NCBI RefSeq assembly: GCF_000247815.1
Contig: NC_021677.1
Span: 12,937,161-13,001,160 of the forward strand
Reading direction: 5' to 3'
Origin: Ficedula albicollis
Taxonomy: Eukaryota; Chordata; Aves; Passeriformes; Muscicapidae
Length of the DNA stretch: 64,000 nt
Numbering within the stretch: the stretch's first letter is position 1; each line of letters begins with the position of its first letter. This document shows positions 43,909 through 58,378 of this stretch, in pieces. Position numbers and translations under genes: made by a program. The notes beneath the pieces were generated by a model, which did no database searches, was not told the DNA's origin, and saw only the letters and a list, made by a program, of their open reading frames with translations.

Positions 43909-45555
43909 AAACTCAGATAACTCCACAGGGTGCTATCATCTCAGAAGCACAGACTAACCTTAATGCTTTGGCAAATGACAAAGCTGGGCTGTCCCAGAGT
44001 GCTGGATGTTTTTGTTATGGTCTTTCTGATGAGTGAATCTCTGTGAGCACTTTGAAAGCTTTGTAGATAATTTTTTTTATTTTATTTTTTGAACAGCAGA
44101 ATATGAACACAAGCAATTTTCAATTCTGTGTCTGTAACCAAATACAAAGCTTTCTGAGATTTAAATGACACATTTTCAAAAAGGCCTAAGCCCAGGCTTT
44201 GAAGTTATGTACATAATTTTGTGAGCACAGTCATTTGCACAACAAACTATTACCAACTATCTGAACTTGAAGACCAGTAGCTGACCAGAACTCAATAGCT
44301 TTTTTATACCAGCTGCAGGCAATTAATTTGTCATCTTTTTCTGGTGCCAGCTTCCAGCTACTCATTTCTACAAGTCTAATTACCTGAAGCCAATTTCTGA
44401 AAATTTGGTCCTGAAAACACAGGGTTCTGATTCTTCAAAAGAAACCAATCCAAAGTTGCAACTGTTATCAAAGCTTCGCTGGGATTATGACAGAAACTAT
44501 ACACAGTTTTCTTAGCATACAATTATTTCAAAATTATATTTCTCTAATTGAAGTGATCTAGCATTCCTGCTCCCCCACCTCCATTTTGATCATCCTGCCC
44601 ATCATTTTTAGAGTAAAAGAAGTAGATCATAATGTAAAAATTGAAAGGCAGAGGGTGAAGGGGGAAAGAAGAGTATTCTAGAATTCTGTTTGTGCAAAGG
44701 ATGCTTCTGGTTTTAACGTATTTTATACTTGCTATAAAACATAAATCCATTTTGTTAGTATTCATGACTGAATTAATACTTTTATTTTCTTCAGGATAAG
44801 AGTGGGGATATACCATCATTGTAAATGACTGATTTATATCCTGCTCTTTTGCAGCCCCTGCCTTTTCTCACGTCCATGGGGTGAGGATAACAGACCAAAG
44901 ATAAAACCAGAGCACACACTACAAGCTTTTCCTGCCTTAATGGTTCTGTAGTACCTGCTGCAATAAATAAACCCAGCAGGACTACACAGGGTCACTAAGA
45001 GACTTAACAACAGATTTCCCTGCTGCTGTTTTATTCGTAGGTTTTAAAAGTCGCAAGTGCTACCACGAAAAGTCTCCTCACAAAAGATGGCATTTGAGAA
45101 TGATGTTGTATGTATCTGTTAAAGAGTTCTGATTCACTCTGCTATATTTGCAAGTAAAAGAATTTTTTTTTGCTCAGACTGCTTCATGTAGAACCTCAAT
45201 CTGGAAGCTGTGCATCAATCCCTGCATTGCTAGTAACCAGCACAAAATAGAAATTTCAGATTATTCACTGAAATATTTACTGACTCTGCTCTAAAGGGCG
45301 AAAGATAAAATAGGAACTTGTTATATTGAATACAAGATATAAACACGATACTGAAAATATACAAGGAAGAGACTCAAAAAGTAAGTGGATGCCATTTTTA
45401 TATTTATTTTTCAAAGTGAAATCAAATGTTAAGAATTCTTTTAATAGCCCTTATAGCATATTAGATATTTTTTAAATGTCAAGCCACTGAAACTCATGAA
45501 ATAAATTTTAAAATAAGCATAATTTTATAAACTCTTAATACTGACATGTATGTGG

Positions 45556-46176
45556 GTTTTTTTATTTTTATAACCTGGGCTTTAGTATTCTGCCTCTTGA
45601 TTACTTAAGACAAACACTGACTTCATAATTAGGGTGTTTGAATACAGCCTGCTTGATCAGTTATTCAGTTCTGTATTTTTAATAATATCAACTTGTATTA
45701 AATGAGGTCTTCAATTATGACTTAAACTAATACTAGCAGACATATATATTTGTTAGACACTGAATCTGACTTGGAAAAGCATTGTTTACCCTGTGTGGCA
45801 ACATTTTAACCAATCTTTTTTTAACAGACACCTTTTTTTTTTTTTATTATTTTTATAACCTGGGCTTGTATTCTGCCTCTTGATTACTTAAGACAAACAG
45901 TTTTTTTATTTTTATAACCTGGGCTTTAGTATTCTGCCTCTTGATTACTTAAGACAAACACTGACTTCATAATTAGGGTGTTTGAATACAGCCTGCTTGA
46001 TCAGTTATTCAGTTCTGTATTTTTAATAATATCAACTTGTATTAAATGAGGTCTTCAATTATGACTTAAACTAATACTAGCAGACATATATATTTGTTAG
46101 ACACTGAATCTGACTTGGAAAAGCATTGTTTACCCTGTGTGGCAACATTTTAACCAATCTTTTTTTAACAGACACT
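45556..46176 (+). repeat. 277-bp duplication with an interposed partial third copy
   Basis: The block from GTTTTTTTATTTTTATAACC to TTTTTTTAACAGACAC is at 45556-45832 and again, apparently identical, at 45900-46176 (offset 344). Between them, 45833-45899 is an extra partial copy of the first roughly 60 bp, with an expanded T run and TTGTATTC in place of TTTAGTATTC. The structure looks like slippage or a failed merge at the T tract. Confidence 0.95.
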
Positions 46177-46498
46177 ACTTGTTTTCAGTGCTGTAAAGAA
46201 ACTATCATGCAAAAATATAAAATATGATTAAAAGGAGTATAACAATATTTAATGGGTTTGTTTATGGCATTTCTTTGTCTTTCTCTGTCTTGCTACAAAA
46301 CACTCACCCAAGCATTCCCTTGTGGATTGAGAAAAGATCAGAATATCATCAAATTCATCATTTAAGTTACAGTTATTCTGCTGAGTCTTCTAGTCAGCCT
46401 GGACTCAAAACTCCTGTTAGTCTTTCTGCTAAAATCTTCCCTCCCTACCCAGAAATAAAGAACCTACCCTGCCCTCTGATATAGAGAATCACAGAATT

Positions 46499-46667
46499 TT
46501 TATAGCCATTGGAACTACCTGTTGTTCTGGAGTGTTTTAACAAATAATTAGTGTGTCAGTTTTCTTTCCATTCATTACTAAATTTATAGCCATTGGAACT
46601 ACCTGTTGTTTTGGAGTGTTTTAACAAATAATTAGCGTGTCAGTTTTCTTTCCATTCATTACTAAAT
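46499..46667 (+). repeat. 83-bp tandem duplication
   Basis: TTTATAGCCATTGGAACTAC begins at 46499 and 46582, and each copy ends CCATTCATTACTAAATT or close to it. Differences are CTGG/TTGG and GTGTG/GCGTG. Just before it is AGAATCACAGAAT, which could be a few bases of a CR1 tail but is too short to call. Confidence 0.93.
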
Positions 46668-47617
46668 TGCATCATAAACGTTCTATTTGCCAAAGCTTTA
46701 GTGACTACTGGGATAATGCTTTTCCCTTTCTAGTTGGCTGGGATAAGTATTGTGGTCTCTGACTGATTTTGTGTCAGTGGTGAGCAATAACTTGTGTGCT
46801 GTATTTTTGCAGCCCTTGGCACCACTAGGGAAGCTAGCAGAGAAGCATTCTCCATCCAAAGGGCTGCCTTTTAGCTCAGCCAGTTACAGATCCTCTGCTC
46901 TCTCGCCCTGCTGTACATCACAGACCTGCTGCTGGAGCTGCTGAAGACCTCAGAAAGGCCACAGGATGGGACAACACAGGCCCAGGGGATTTTCCAAGAG
47001 TTTTCTTTGTCCCCTGACTGGTCCTTAAAGCAAGTATGATAGAAACTGTTCCTTACATTTCATACATGACCTCAGGTTGCTATTTGGTAAGCTGGGTCAC
47101 GTCCTGCTCAGTCCAGTTATCCCTGCTGGTCCTGTTATCCCAACACTTTCTGTCATTTACCCTTTTACTCTACTGTGCCACCTCATTTCAGTGATTCAAC
47201 ACTGGAGATCCAACAAAGAATGCTTTATCTCTAATTTCCCACTGCAACTGAGAGCCAAATGTTTTGAGCCTCAGTACTTCGCTGCACCTGAACCACAGCT
47301 TCAAGCACTCTCAATCCACACACAGGCATTGTAATACTCAACAGTGCTAGAACAGAACTGACCTTTTAGCCATATTTATCAGTCCAGCCACTCTCAAAAG
47401 CACTGTTCAAAATCCAGTGACCATGAGCAATGGAAGATTCAACCAACCCCTTTCCATGTTCCTGTGTGCACACTCAGAGCTCTGTCACGTGTGCTCAGGA
47501 CTGTGGGTGTGATGCTGCCATGTAAACCTGGAGAAGTCTGGAGCACAGCACTGCCAAGTGACAAGGTGTATTTAACATGAAATCAGAGATGGCTAAAAGC
47601 TCTAAAAAGAAATTTCA

Positions 47618-50485
<2,868 letters not shown>

Positions 50486-50666
50486 CTAAAGAGGATCCTC
50501 TTCCCAGGGACCCACTGAGCGGGCTGGGGATGCCACTCTTGTTCGTCACTGTCACTGGGCTGCTTTTGCTGGCTGGGAAGAGATTCTGTGTCGGAGATGT
50601 CGGGGATTTGACAGGTTCAGCTGTTTTGGGTCGGGCTGAGAGATTCAGTGGCTGAGCTGCTTCGTC
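50486..50666 (-). CDS. SOX6: SOX6 CtBP-motif exon, duplicate copy 2 (3' copy in transcript order)
   Basis: This exon is identical over all 181 nt to the one at 51166-51346, including the acceptor (ctctcgcag) and donor (gtaactg). It encodes the PLNLS CtBP-binding motif and the Ser/Pro-rich linker ending GRGSSL plus one base. Its donor phase (1) fits the next exon at 47880-47690, where the carried G joins AT to make the Asp of DILSS. If copy 1 were spliced directly to this copy, reading would continue one base out of frame and reach TGA at 50619-50617, the 17th codon. Only one copy can therefore be used in a full-length mRNA. It may be a false duplicate created during assembly, or a very recent real duplication with one copy skipped. 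Confidence 0.9.
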
Positions 50667-51165
50667 CTGCGAGAGTTTAATGTAAATAACCATTAGGAAA
50701 AGACAAATGAAGGCATCATTTTGCAAGCAGCAGTTGCTTTACACCTCGAAGACAATACCACATTCTGCAGCAATAATAACAAAAGGAGCTAAAAGTCAAA
50801 ATTTAAACATCAACTTTGTGTGTATACACCCAGTAGATGCCTCTAGGAGAGATATTCACACAAACCTGTTTTACAAGTTTTATATATCTATCTTTATTTA
50901 CTTCTGTGTATATTTGTATGCATTTCCTACATTAAATATTTCTTTCCTGTGTTTGTCACACACTGATACATCTCTTTGGATACTCTGGTAAAACTCTGGT
51001 AATCAAGCACTCTTTGAAAAGCTTCACTGTAATTTTTATTTTTTCCCATTTTGAACAGAAATGTACACCCAAGCACCTACTTAATCCAGAACTAAGTGTG
51101 CTCAGGCTGGAACTCCATGTGGAAAACCAGCCTATTTTCTGCTTTCCCCAGGACAGAGCAGTTAC
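50667..51165 (-). other. SOX6: Inter-copy intron created by the 680-bp duplication
   Basis: These 499 bp lie between the two identical copies of the CtBP-motif exon. They consist of the downstream intron flank of the 5' copy and the upstream flank of the 3' copy. No other feature is visible. Confidence 0.85.
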
Positions 51166-51346
51166 CTAAAGAGGATCCTCTTCCCAGGGACCCACTGAGC
51201 GGGCTGGGGATGCCACTCTTGTTCGTCACTGTCACTGGGCTGCTTTTGCTGGCTGGGAAGAGATTCTGTGTCGGAGATGTCGGGGATTTGACAGGTTCAG
51301 CTGTTTTGGGTCGGGCTGAGAGATTCAGTGGCTGAGCTGCTTCGTC
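51166..51346 (-). CDS. SOX6: SOX6 CtBP-motif exon, duplicate copy 1 (5' copy in transcript order)
   Basis: This 181-nt exon encodes [20 protein letters not shown], then a Ser/Pro-rich stretch ([31 protein letters not shown]), and ends with the first base of the next codon (phase 0 in, phase 1 out). The acceptor is ctctcgcag and the donor gtaactg. PLNLS is the known CtBP-recruiting motif of SoxD proteins, so this exon carries a corepressor docking site. The exon and its flanks are one unit of a 680-bp tandem duplication; the other unit holds an identical exon at 50486-50666. With 181 nt, only one copy can be spliced in without a frameshift. I cannot tell from the sequence which copy, if either, is the extra one. 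The family assignment is certain; its status as a second functional exon is doubtful. Confidence 0.9.
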
Positions 51347-53945
51347 CTGCGAGAGTTTAATGTAAATAACCATTAGGAAAAGACAAATGAAGGCATCATT
51401 TTGCAAGCAGCAGTTGCTTTACACCTCGAAGACAATACCACATTCTGCAGCAATAATAACAAAAGGAGCTAATTATCTGCCTCCTTTAAGATTCAACGAA
51501 AGGAAACCTCATTAATTTCTCTGTGTTATGCTTCTTATTTACATTAACTATGTGACTGGATCATTCTTTTTGCCAAATTAAAATTTGAATTAGCTCACAT
51601 TACAGCTTAATTTCCTAATGTGTTTTCAGAGATCTAAATTAACCTAGGGCATTTACAAAGAATTATTTAAAATTTCCAGCAGCTCGGTAATGCTTTTACA
51701 CTGGTTCTATTCGAAAAGTTCCTGGCACTATAAAAATAAGTTATGTAGCTTATTTTTAAATGTATTAGAAATTAAGGAATCAGAAGTACTACTATGAAAG
51801 AATCATTTGGCAATCCTGACAGCTCTTTGGCCCACATTTAGAGCTGCTGCTAGCTTATACATTCCATGCATCTAATTCAGAGTGCATGTTTCGTGTAGTG
51901 AAATAATCTATGCTGGTTCCTCATAACAGGAGAAAAGAATTTCACAGAATTCAAATTCCTCTATTGTCAGGGTAGTGACTACATACCATATGAACTTTAC
52001 ATTTTTTTTTTTATTTTCTACTATTTAATTTTGTTAACTTTACAATATTTTACTACTAAAATGCCAAGTTTTTGGCACATTTATGCAAAAATCAAAACTA
52101 TTTTCTACATAACTGCTTTCTGCTGCTTGTTTGATGCTTCTGTATTACTCCTGTATTCTGTACTTATTTCTGCTGCATTTAACCTTTAGAATATCTGTAT
52201 ATTTTATTTGCATTAAGACAAGGAGCATTTTTAAGGATGTGTAAATCTAGTATCAGCACCTTTACATGATTTGATACTTTTCACTTGCAACTGTGGAAGA
52301 AGCTGTCTCTGACATATGTCTTGCTTCTGTGCCATAGAATAGGTCAATTTAAAAATATCTCAACTTTTTGAAGAAGACTTATTCAAGCAATTAATTTCTT
52401 TGATAAGTATAAACATTTGCAGTGCGACCTTCTTCCCATTCTTTGAGCTTGTTCCTTCCACTTAATACATTAAGCTAGACAGAGCACTTGGAAAACTGTG
52501 AAATGGTGATTTTCTGTCATTAAAGACCTCAGTAAGACAGATCTCTCATTTAAAACATGCCCAGAGCAGAATTATGCTGGATGTAAGAGATTGTTCATAT
52601 TTTAAAACACTGCACTGATCACTTCGAAGCTTAGAATTATGTCAAAATACAATAATACATCACATTATCTCATCTTTCCCATTCTCCTTACTGTCAAGCA
52701 GTGATTTAGCAGAATACATCTGGTCACACAGAATGCATTAAATGCATTAAAAAGGAGAAAGTAACAAACAGGTATTTATAATGCCATCATATCCTCAGCC
52801 TTAAACTTTTCCCATAAAACTGCATGACATTTCCATTTTTCCTGGCCTTGGAGTGTGCACAAACCTCCACACCCTTTCAGGGTCCAGGTGAGAGCAGAAG
52901 CTCAAAGGTGCAAGGATCTGAGTCTATTTTGGTGCTTTGTGGGCACACTTAGATGTGACCTCTTTACTTGCACAGATACAAAGTGGCTTCCACAAACTTT
53001 TCCAAGAGGTCAGAGCCCCATTCAGACTATGAAGTTTGCCAGGCTAGGTACTGTGAACATGTGCACATGTGAATCTATGCTACAGTGTTCAATTTTTAAA
53101 TACTTTTCCATCTAGTACTGATATAATAATGAAATAACTCTAAACACTGCCAAAACTTGTATGTATTACATGGACGTCATTGTGATTTCTGCAAGGCAAC
53201 CAAAAAGTGGAAGACATTATGGTCACTGACTTAAGGAAAACCTATCATTACTTCTTGAAAGATCTGACTTCCAAAAAAGAATTGCACTAGTTCTATAAAT
53301 AATGCATGTAGTTTATACAAGCTGCTTAAAAACAGAGAAAATAGAATAGAAACAGAGAAGATTTGTTAAGCAATGCATGACCATCAAAACTGTCACAGCT
53401 AACAAAGATAACGATCTGCAGAGACTGAATACAGGTACTGCCTTCATACTAATAATTTCTTCATTAGCTATTGGTATTTGTCCACACAAAGCACTTGCAG
53501 CTCATCTTTAACATTCTGAATGCAGTAGTGTGCTTAATAAAAATAATCATAAAAAGACTTCAATTTTATTAACATATACTTTAGTCCATTCAAGTTACAT
53601 TATATAGGGAAACCCCCAAGAATTTGCATGTGGTCAATTTTGCAATAGGACTCAGCTGGCCACAAACCTGGAACAGTATTGGCCTTGGTTCAAGAAGATA
53701 TGTGCTTGAATTTAACCAGGGAAAATTTGATTCATACAGTAAAGGTTTGGTTTGGTGTAGGTCCATTTGGCTCGCTCACTCCCAGAATTACTTTTTCACA
53801 TTAAAGTAGTCAGTAGTAGATTCTCAGTGCCATAAATCACTGGTGTTAGGTATCACTACACTGTGGCAACTTTGCTGGAACAGTTGTTCTTTGCTTTTGG
53901 TGGCTTCTGTATTGACCGTAAAAACTCTGTGTCTGCGGTAAATTT

Positions 53946-54552
53946 CCCTGACTGCTCTCAAACCTGGCCTTGGATTACGAGAGGTAAAATATTAGACTAA
54001 TACACATCTCCAGCTAAGTAAAGTGAACGCTTTGCTAAATAAATGTTAGATCTGGCCATAATGGAATAGTTTTTATTTATTAGTACTCTCAGCCTAGCAA
54101 AAAAGTGTCATGGAAATTTATCAGCCCGGGCAGAAATATCTACTCCCCCACACTTTAGCACGATGATTGATGATAATGAAAAAAAAAATGATATTTTACT
54201 CTCACGTCAAAAATATGGTGGGGGGGGGGGAAGAGAAACCACTACCTCAAGTGAATAAAATCTTCTCAGGCTGCTCAGAAGCTAAGAAGTGTTTGCCTGT
54301 AAGGTGTTAGCAGCCAGCAAAAAAACCCCAACATATCCTCTCTCTCCCCACAAAGTCACTAGATGCCACCTTCAGATTTATTTTAACTGCTCAGCATTTA
54401 TACCTCTATCATTCAAATAGGTAAAACATCTGAACATTGATTTTTTTTTTTTTTTTTTTTTTACCCTGACTGCTCTCAAACCTGGCCTTGGATTACGAGA
54501 GGTAAAATATTAGACTAATACACATCTCCAGCTAAGTAAAGTGAACGCTTTG
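53946..54552 (+). repeat. 89-bp dispersed direct repeat, 518 bp apart
   Basis: CCCTGACTGCTCTCAAACCT through AGTAAAGTGAACGCTTTG occurs at 53946-54034 and at 54464-54552, with no visible difference. The second copy follows directly after T22 (54441-54462). After the two copies the sequences diverge completely (CTAAATAAATG versus GAGTCAATTG). It is not a simple tandem repeat, because 429 bp of other sequence lies between. Confidence 0.93.
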
Positions 54553-54559
54553 GAGTCAA

Positions 54560-54830
54560 TTGTTGCTGAGCTGGTTTTTGATTCTCGTGAAACCTCCGAG
54601 CACGCCGGGAGAGCAGCAGGCAGTCCCAAAGACCCAAAGGCTGCTCCAGGGGTTTCACAGGGAGCACAGCACCCATTTCCAGGCTCCTGGCAAATGCCAT
54701 GTTGGAGCTGCCTGGTCCCAAGCTGGTGAGAATAAGCAGGCACGAGTGCACAACCAGCGAGGAGCAGCGCGGTTGTCAGCAGCTGTGTGAAATCAGCAAA
54801 AGTCAAATCAATCTGCAGCCACACAATGTT
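54560..54830. other. GC-richer intronic patch of unknown origin
   Basis: Markedly higher G+C than the surrounding intron, with AGCACGCCGGGAGAGCAGCA and GAGGAGCAGCGCGGTTGTCA. Open frames cross it on both strands (up to about 100 codons), but none resembles a protein I know and none is flanked by convincing splice sites. It begins right after the second copy of the 89-bp repeat, so it could be sequence inserted or misjoined there. Confidence 0.3.
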
Positions 54831-55225
54831 TTCCCCAGAGCCCTGACTTACATATTATTTTTACAGGAGGCTGTTCCAAAATTGTAGATACAAGTACAGC
54901 TAAGAGGCTTGTAAAATAATTAGAAGCTCTACAGTCTCTCTCTTACCCTAACAATATAAGCCAGCGCCACATTTTAAGATATTCAAGAGTTCAATGTGAA
55001 ACAATTCATGAAATGGATGCCATTTATCCGTGTTAGCAGATTACAAACTGAAATCTTGAAAATATCACATTTTACTGATGAATCTGTGGTGCTGCCTCTG
55101 GTAGAAGAGGGAGGCCTGATATTTTTGGAAACAAGTGAATGCTTTCTCTTCCCCTCTCTATACTGATAATACAGCACTAAAATGGAACTTTTTATTTGAA
55201 TATTGAAGAACGGTACCGTGGCTCA

Positions 55226-55570
<345 letters not shown>

Positions 55571-55720
55571 TCAGCTCTCGTTTGTGACTTCCCTTCCTGC
55601 TATTTGCAAAAAGAGAAAAAACAAAGTCTGGAGAACTCCCAAACACCAATATCTTTTTTCCTCATTTGACTTTTGCTGATTTTTCTTGATTTTTTTTTTT
55701 ACTTCTTGCTAATAATGATC

Positions 55721-57113
55721 ATGGTGTTGAGCAAAAAATTACACTGTGCCTGAATATTAAAAACAAAATTGGTAAAATTATAAGGCTGTTTATGAAAAGG
55801 AGGTATAAGCCTCTGTCAGAAACAATAATAATCCAGGTCTTTGTGTTCTTAGTAAGAAATTAACCACTAACTCCAGAAACTTCACTGGGAGCTGCCACAA
55901 GGACAGTTTCCTACCAAAAGGGGAAATTAAAATAGCCAAAAAGGTATGTCTCCATCTCTCTGTACAGTGATATATCTTCTACCAATACTAATAGTTAATC
56001 TAGGCCTTAAAAGTTCCTGTAAATAGTGATGGAAGCACAAAAAAACCCCCAAAACTCTAGTGGAACTTTTTAAAAGTTTAACTGAAACATAGGACTTTTA
56101 TATTTAAATAAACAATCCCAACCAATAAAAAGTGTTTACTGAACAAACCCAATTTGGTCCAATTTCTTTCCAGTGACCAAACTTAAAGCCTCACCTTGAA
56201 TTAGAGTAATGAATAATTCTTCTGCCATGAACAGGGAAGATCCTAATCCCTGTTCTACACATAGATCTACATAAACTTTGCCTTATTAGTGAGAAAAAAA
56301 GCCAGGTGGTTTGTATGTAATTTCCAACATTACTATCATTCAGATGGACAAATAAAAAAAATTACAGTAATCAAAAGCAGACCTTTCAGCACATGTAATT
56401 AAATGAAAGCTTAATAATGGTGTTGAGCAAAAAATCACACTGTGCCTGAATATTAAAAACAAAATTGGTAAAATTATAAGGCTGTTTATGAAAAGGAGGT
56501 ATAAGCCTCTGTCAGAAACAATAATAATCCAGGTCTTTGTGTTCTTAGTAAGAAATTAACCACTAACTCCAGAAACTTCACTGGGAGCTGCCACAAGGAC
56601 AGTTTCCTACCAAAAGGGGAAATTAAAATAGCCAAAAAGGTATGTCTCCATCTCTCTGTACAGTGATATATCTTCTACCAATACTAATAGTTAATCTAGG
56701 CCTTAAAAGTTCCTGTAAATAGTGATGGAAGCACAAAAAAACCCCCAAAACTCTAGTGGAACTTTTTAAAAGTTTAACTGAAACATAGGACTTTTATATT
56801 TAAATAAACAATCCCAACCAATAAAAAGTGTTTACTGAACAAACCCAATTTGGTCCAATTTCTTTCCAGTGACCAAACTTAAAGCCTCACCTTGAATTAG
56901 AGTAATGAATAATTCTTCTGCCATGAACAGGGAAGATCCTAATCCCTGTTCTACACATAGATCTACATAAACTTTGCCTTATTAGTGAGAAAAAAAGCCA
57001 GGTGGTTTGTATGTAATTTCCAACATTACTATCATTCAGATGGACAAATAAAAAAAATTACAGTAATCAAAAGCAGACCTTTCAGCACATGTAATTAAAT
57101 GAAAGCTTAATAA
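55721..57113 (+). repeat. 696-bp tandem duplication
   Basis: Unit 1 is 55721-56416 and unit 2 about 56417-57113. The unit starts ATGGTGTTGAGCAAAAAATT (ATC in unit 2) and ends ATTAAATGAAAGCTTAATAA. The only difference I see is T/C in that first stretch. A T12 run (55691-55702) lies about 20 bp before the first unit. It is noncoding intron, so no frame consequence follows. Confidence 0.97.
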
Positions 57114-58080
57114 AGAATAATTTGCTAGAGCCAGATGTGCTTATGTCATAATTGTTGCTTTCTTTGGAACAATTTTTCTAGTATAACAAGCCTCCACAGA
57201 AATGAAAGTTTCACAATACTGTAAGTTCAGTGACTCAGTGGCGAGACAAACGTGGGAGGGAGGGGCAGAGTCACAGCTCAGGGTGACAAATGAAAACTAT
57301 TGTTTGTTTCTTTGTTCCCACCCCTTCCCAGTACCACGCAGGAGCTACAAAAGGATCACAGATCGGTGTTTTGAAATTAGTGGTGTTTAAATATTTTGGC
57401 TAAGGTACCAGGTTTCTTTCCTATGTTAGAGGGAAAAAGATTGAAAATAGAAAAAAAAATTCCCAGCTATTTGTGACATCCTGGAGAATGAAAATGAAGC
57501 CTTTCATACAACAGTAGGTGTTTTTTTTCCCCCCTACTAATGTGATATTATCCCTTTTAGAATATTCTTGGGGTCAACCTTTGCTTGCTTAATAGGATGA
57601 TCTGCTTAAATGAGAGTCAAAAGCACATTTCACAAACTTTTGAAATCCTGCACATTCTCAGCTCAGGAATAACCAGGCACTGCACTATGAAAGAGATAGC
57701 ACAATAAACTTCAATGCAATTTAAAGACAAAATCCAACAATTATAAAGGCTTTCTCAGCATTCTTTCTGTTTGTCTTAAAATAATAAATACTTTTCCTTT
57801 CTTTTTAAACAATTTATCTTCTTTAACTATCCGAAGATTACTTGCACCTTACTAAAAGAAGTCTAAAACTTCCATACAGTACTGTGTGTTGCACTTTCAA
57901 GACTTTGAAAGAAATTCTGTGTAAAAATAAACTCAGATTTATCAACTAAAATTCAAAATAATTTCCTTCTCGGGTAAGCCATCAGGGCACAAGAATGTAG
58001 GGTATCAGTTATTTTTTCTACAGTATTCCATTTTTTCATAGAAGATAAAACTTGATTGTCAATTGTGACAACTAAAATAG

Positions 58081-58229
58081 TGTGGTGGTTTGACCTAGGC
58101 TGGCTGCCAGCATTCTCCTTCTCCCCCACTTCAGCAGGATGGGGGAGAAAATAAGATGGAAAAACTCATGGGTAAAGATAAAGACAGGGAGATGTCTTAC
58201 CTGTTACCATCACAGGCCAAAAACAAAGC

Positions 58230-58260
<31 letters not shown>

Positions 58261-58378
58261 AAAACCACCAAACTTGGCAGAAGAATTTATTTATTCTAAT
58301 TTGCAGAGTAGGACTTGCTGGCCACCTGGGTCCCACCAGGACCAGCAACAGAAGCACCCACAGCATGTTGAGATTTAA
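58081..58378 (+). mobile_element. LTR-like endogenous retroviral fragment
   Basis: Begins TGTGGTGGTTTGACCTAGGC and has TGGCTGCCAGCATTCTCCTT, a run of CCCCCACTTCAGCAGGATGG, AACTCATGGGTAAAGATAAA, GACAGGGAGATGTCTTACCT and GTTACCATCACAGGCCAAAA. This wording matches a repeat common in neoavian genomes ('ctcatgggtcgagataaggacagggagat... accatcacgggcaaaac') usually linked to endogenous retroviruses. It is truncated, carries an AAAAC expansion and has no viral coding sequence. Family name and 3' edge are uncertain. Confidence 0.6.
58219..58259 (+). repeat. (AAAAC)n simple repeat
   Basis: About six or seven units of AAAAC inside the LTR-like fragment, at the place where related copies have a short 'gggcaaaac' stretch. 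It is probably a local expansion. Confidence 0.85.

Noticed and set aside
46480..46498. AGAGAATCACAGAATTTT as a CR1 tail
   Set aside because: Too short, with no CR1 body adjoining.
54510..54824. A 104-codon minus-strand frame and overlapping plus-strand frames in the GC-rich patch
   Set aside because: No family resemblance, no convincing splice sites and no conserved domain. GC-rich sequence has fewer stops by chance.
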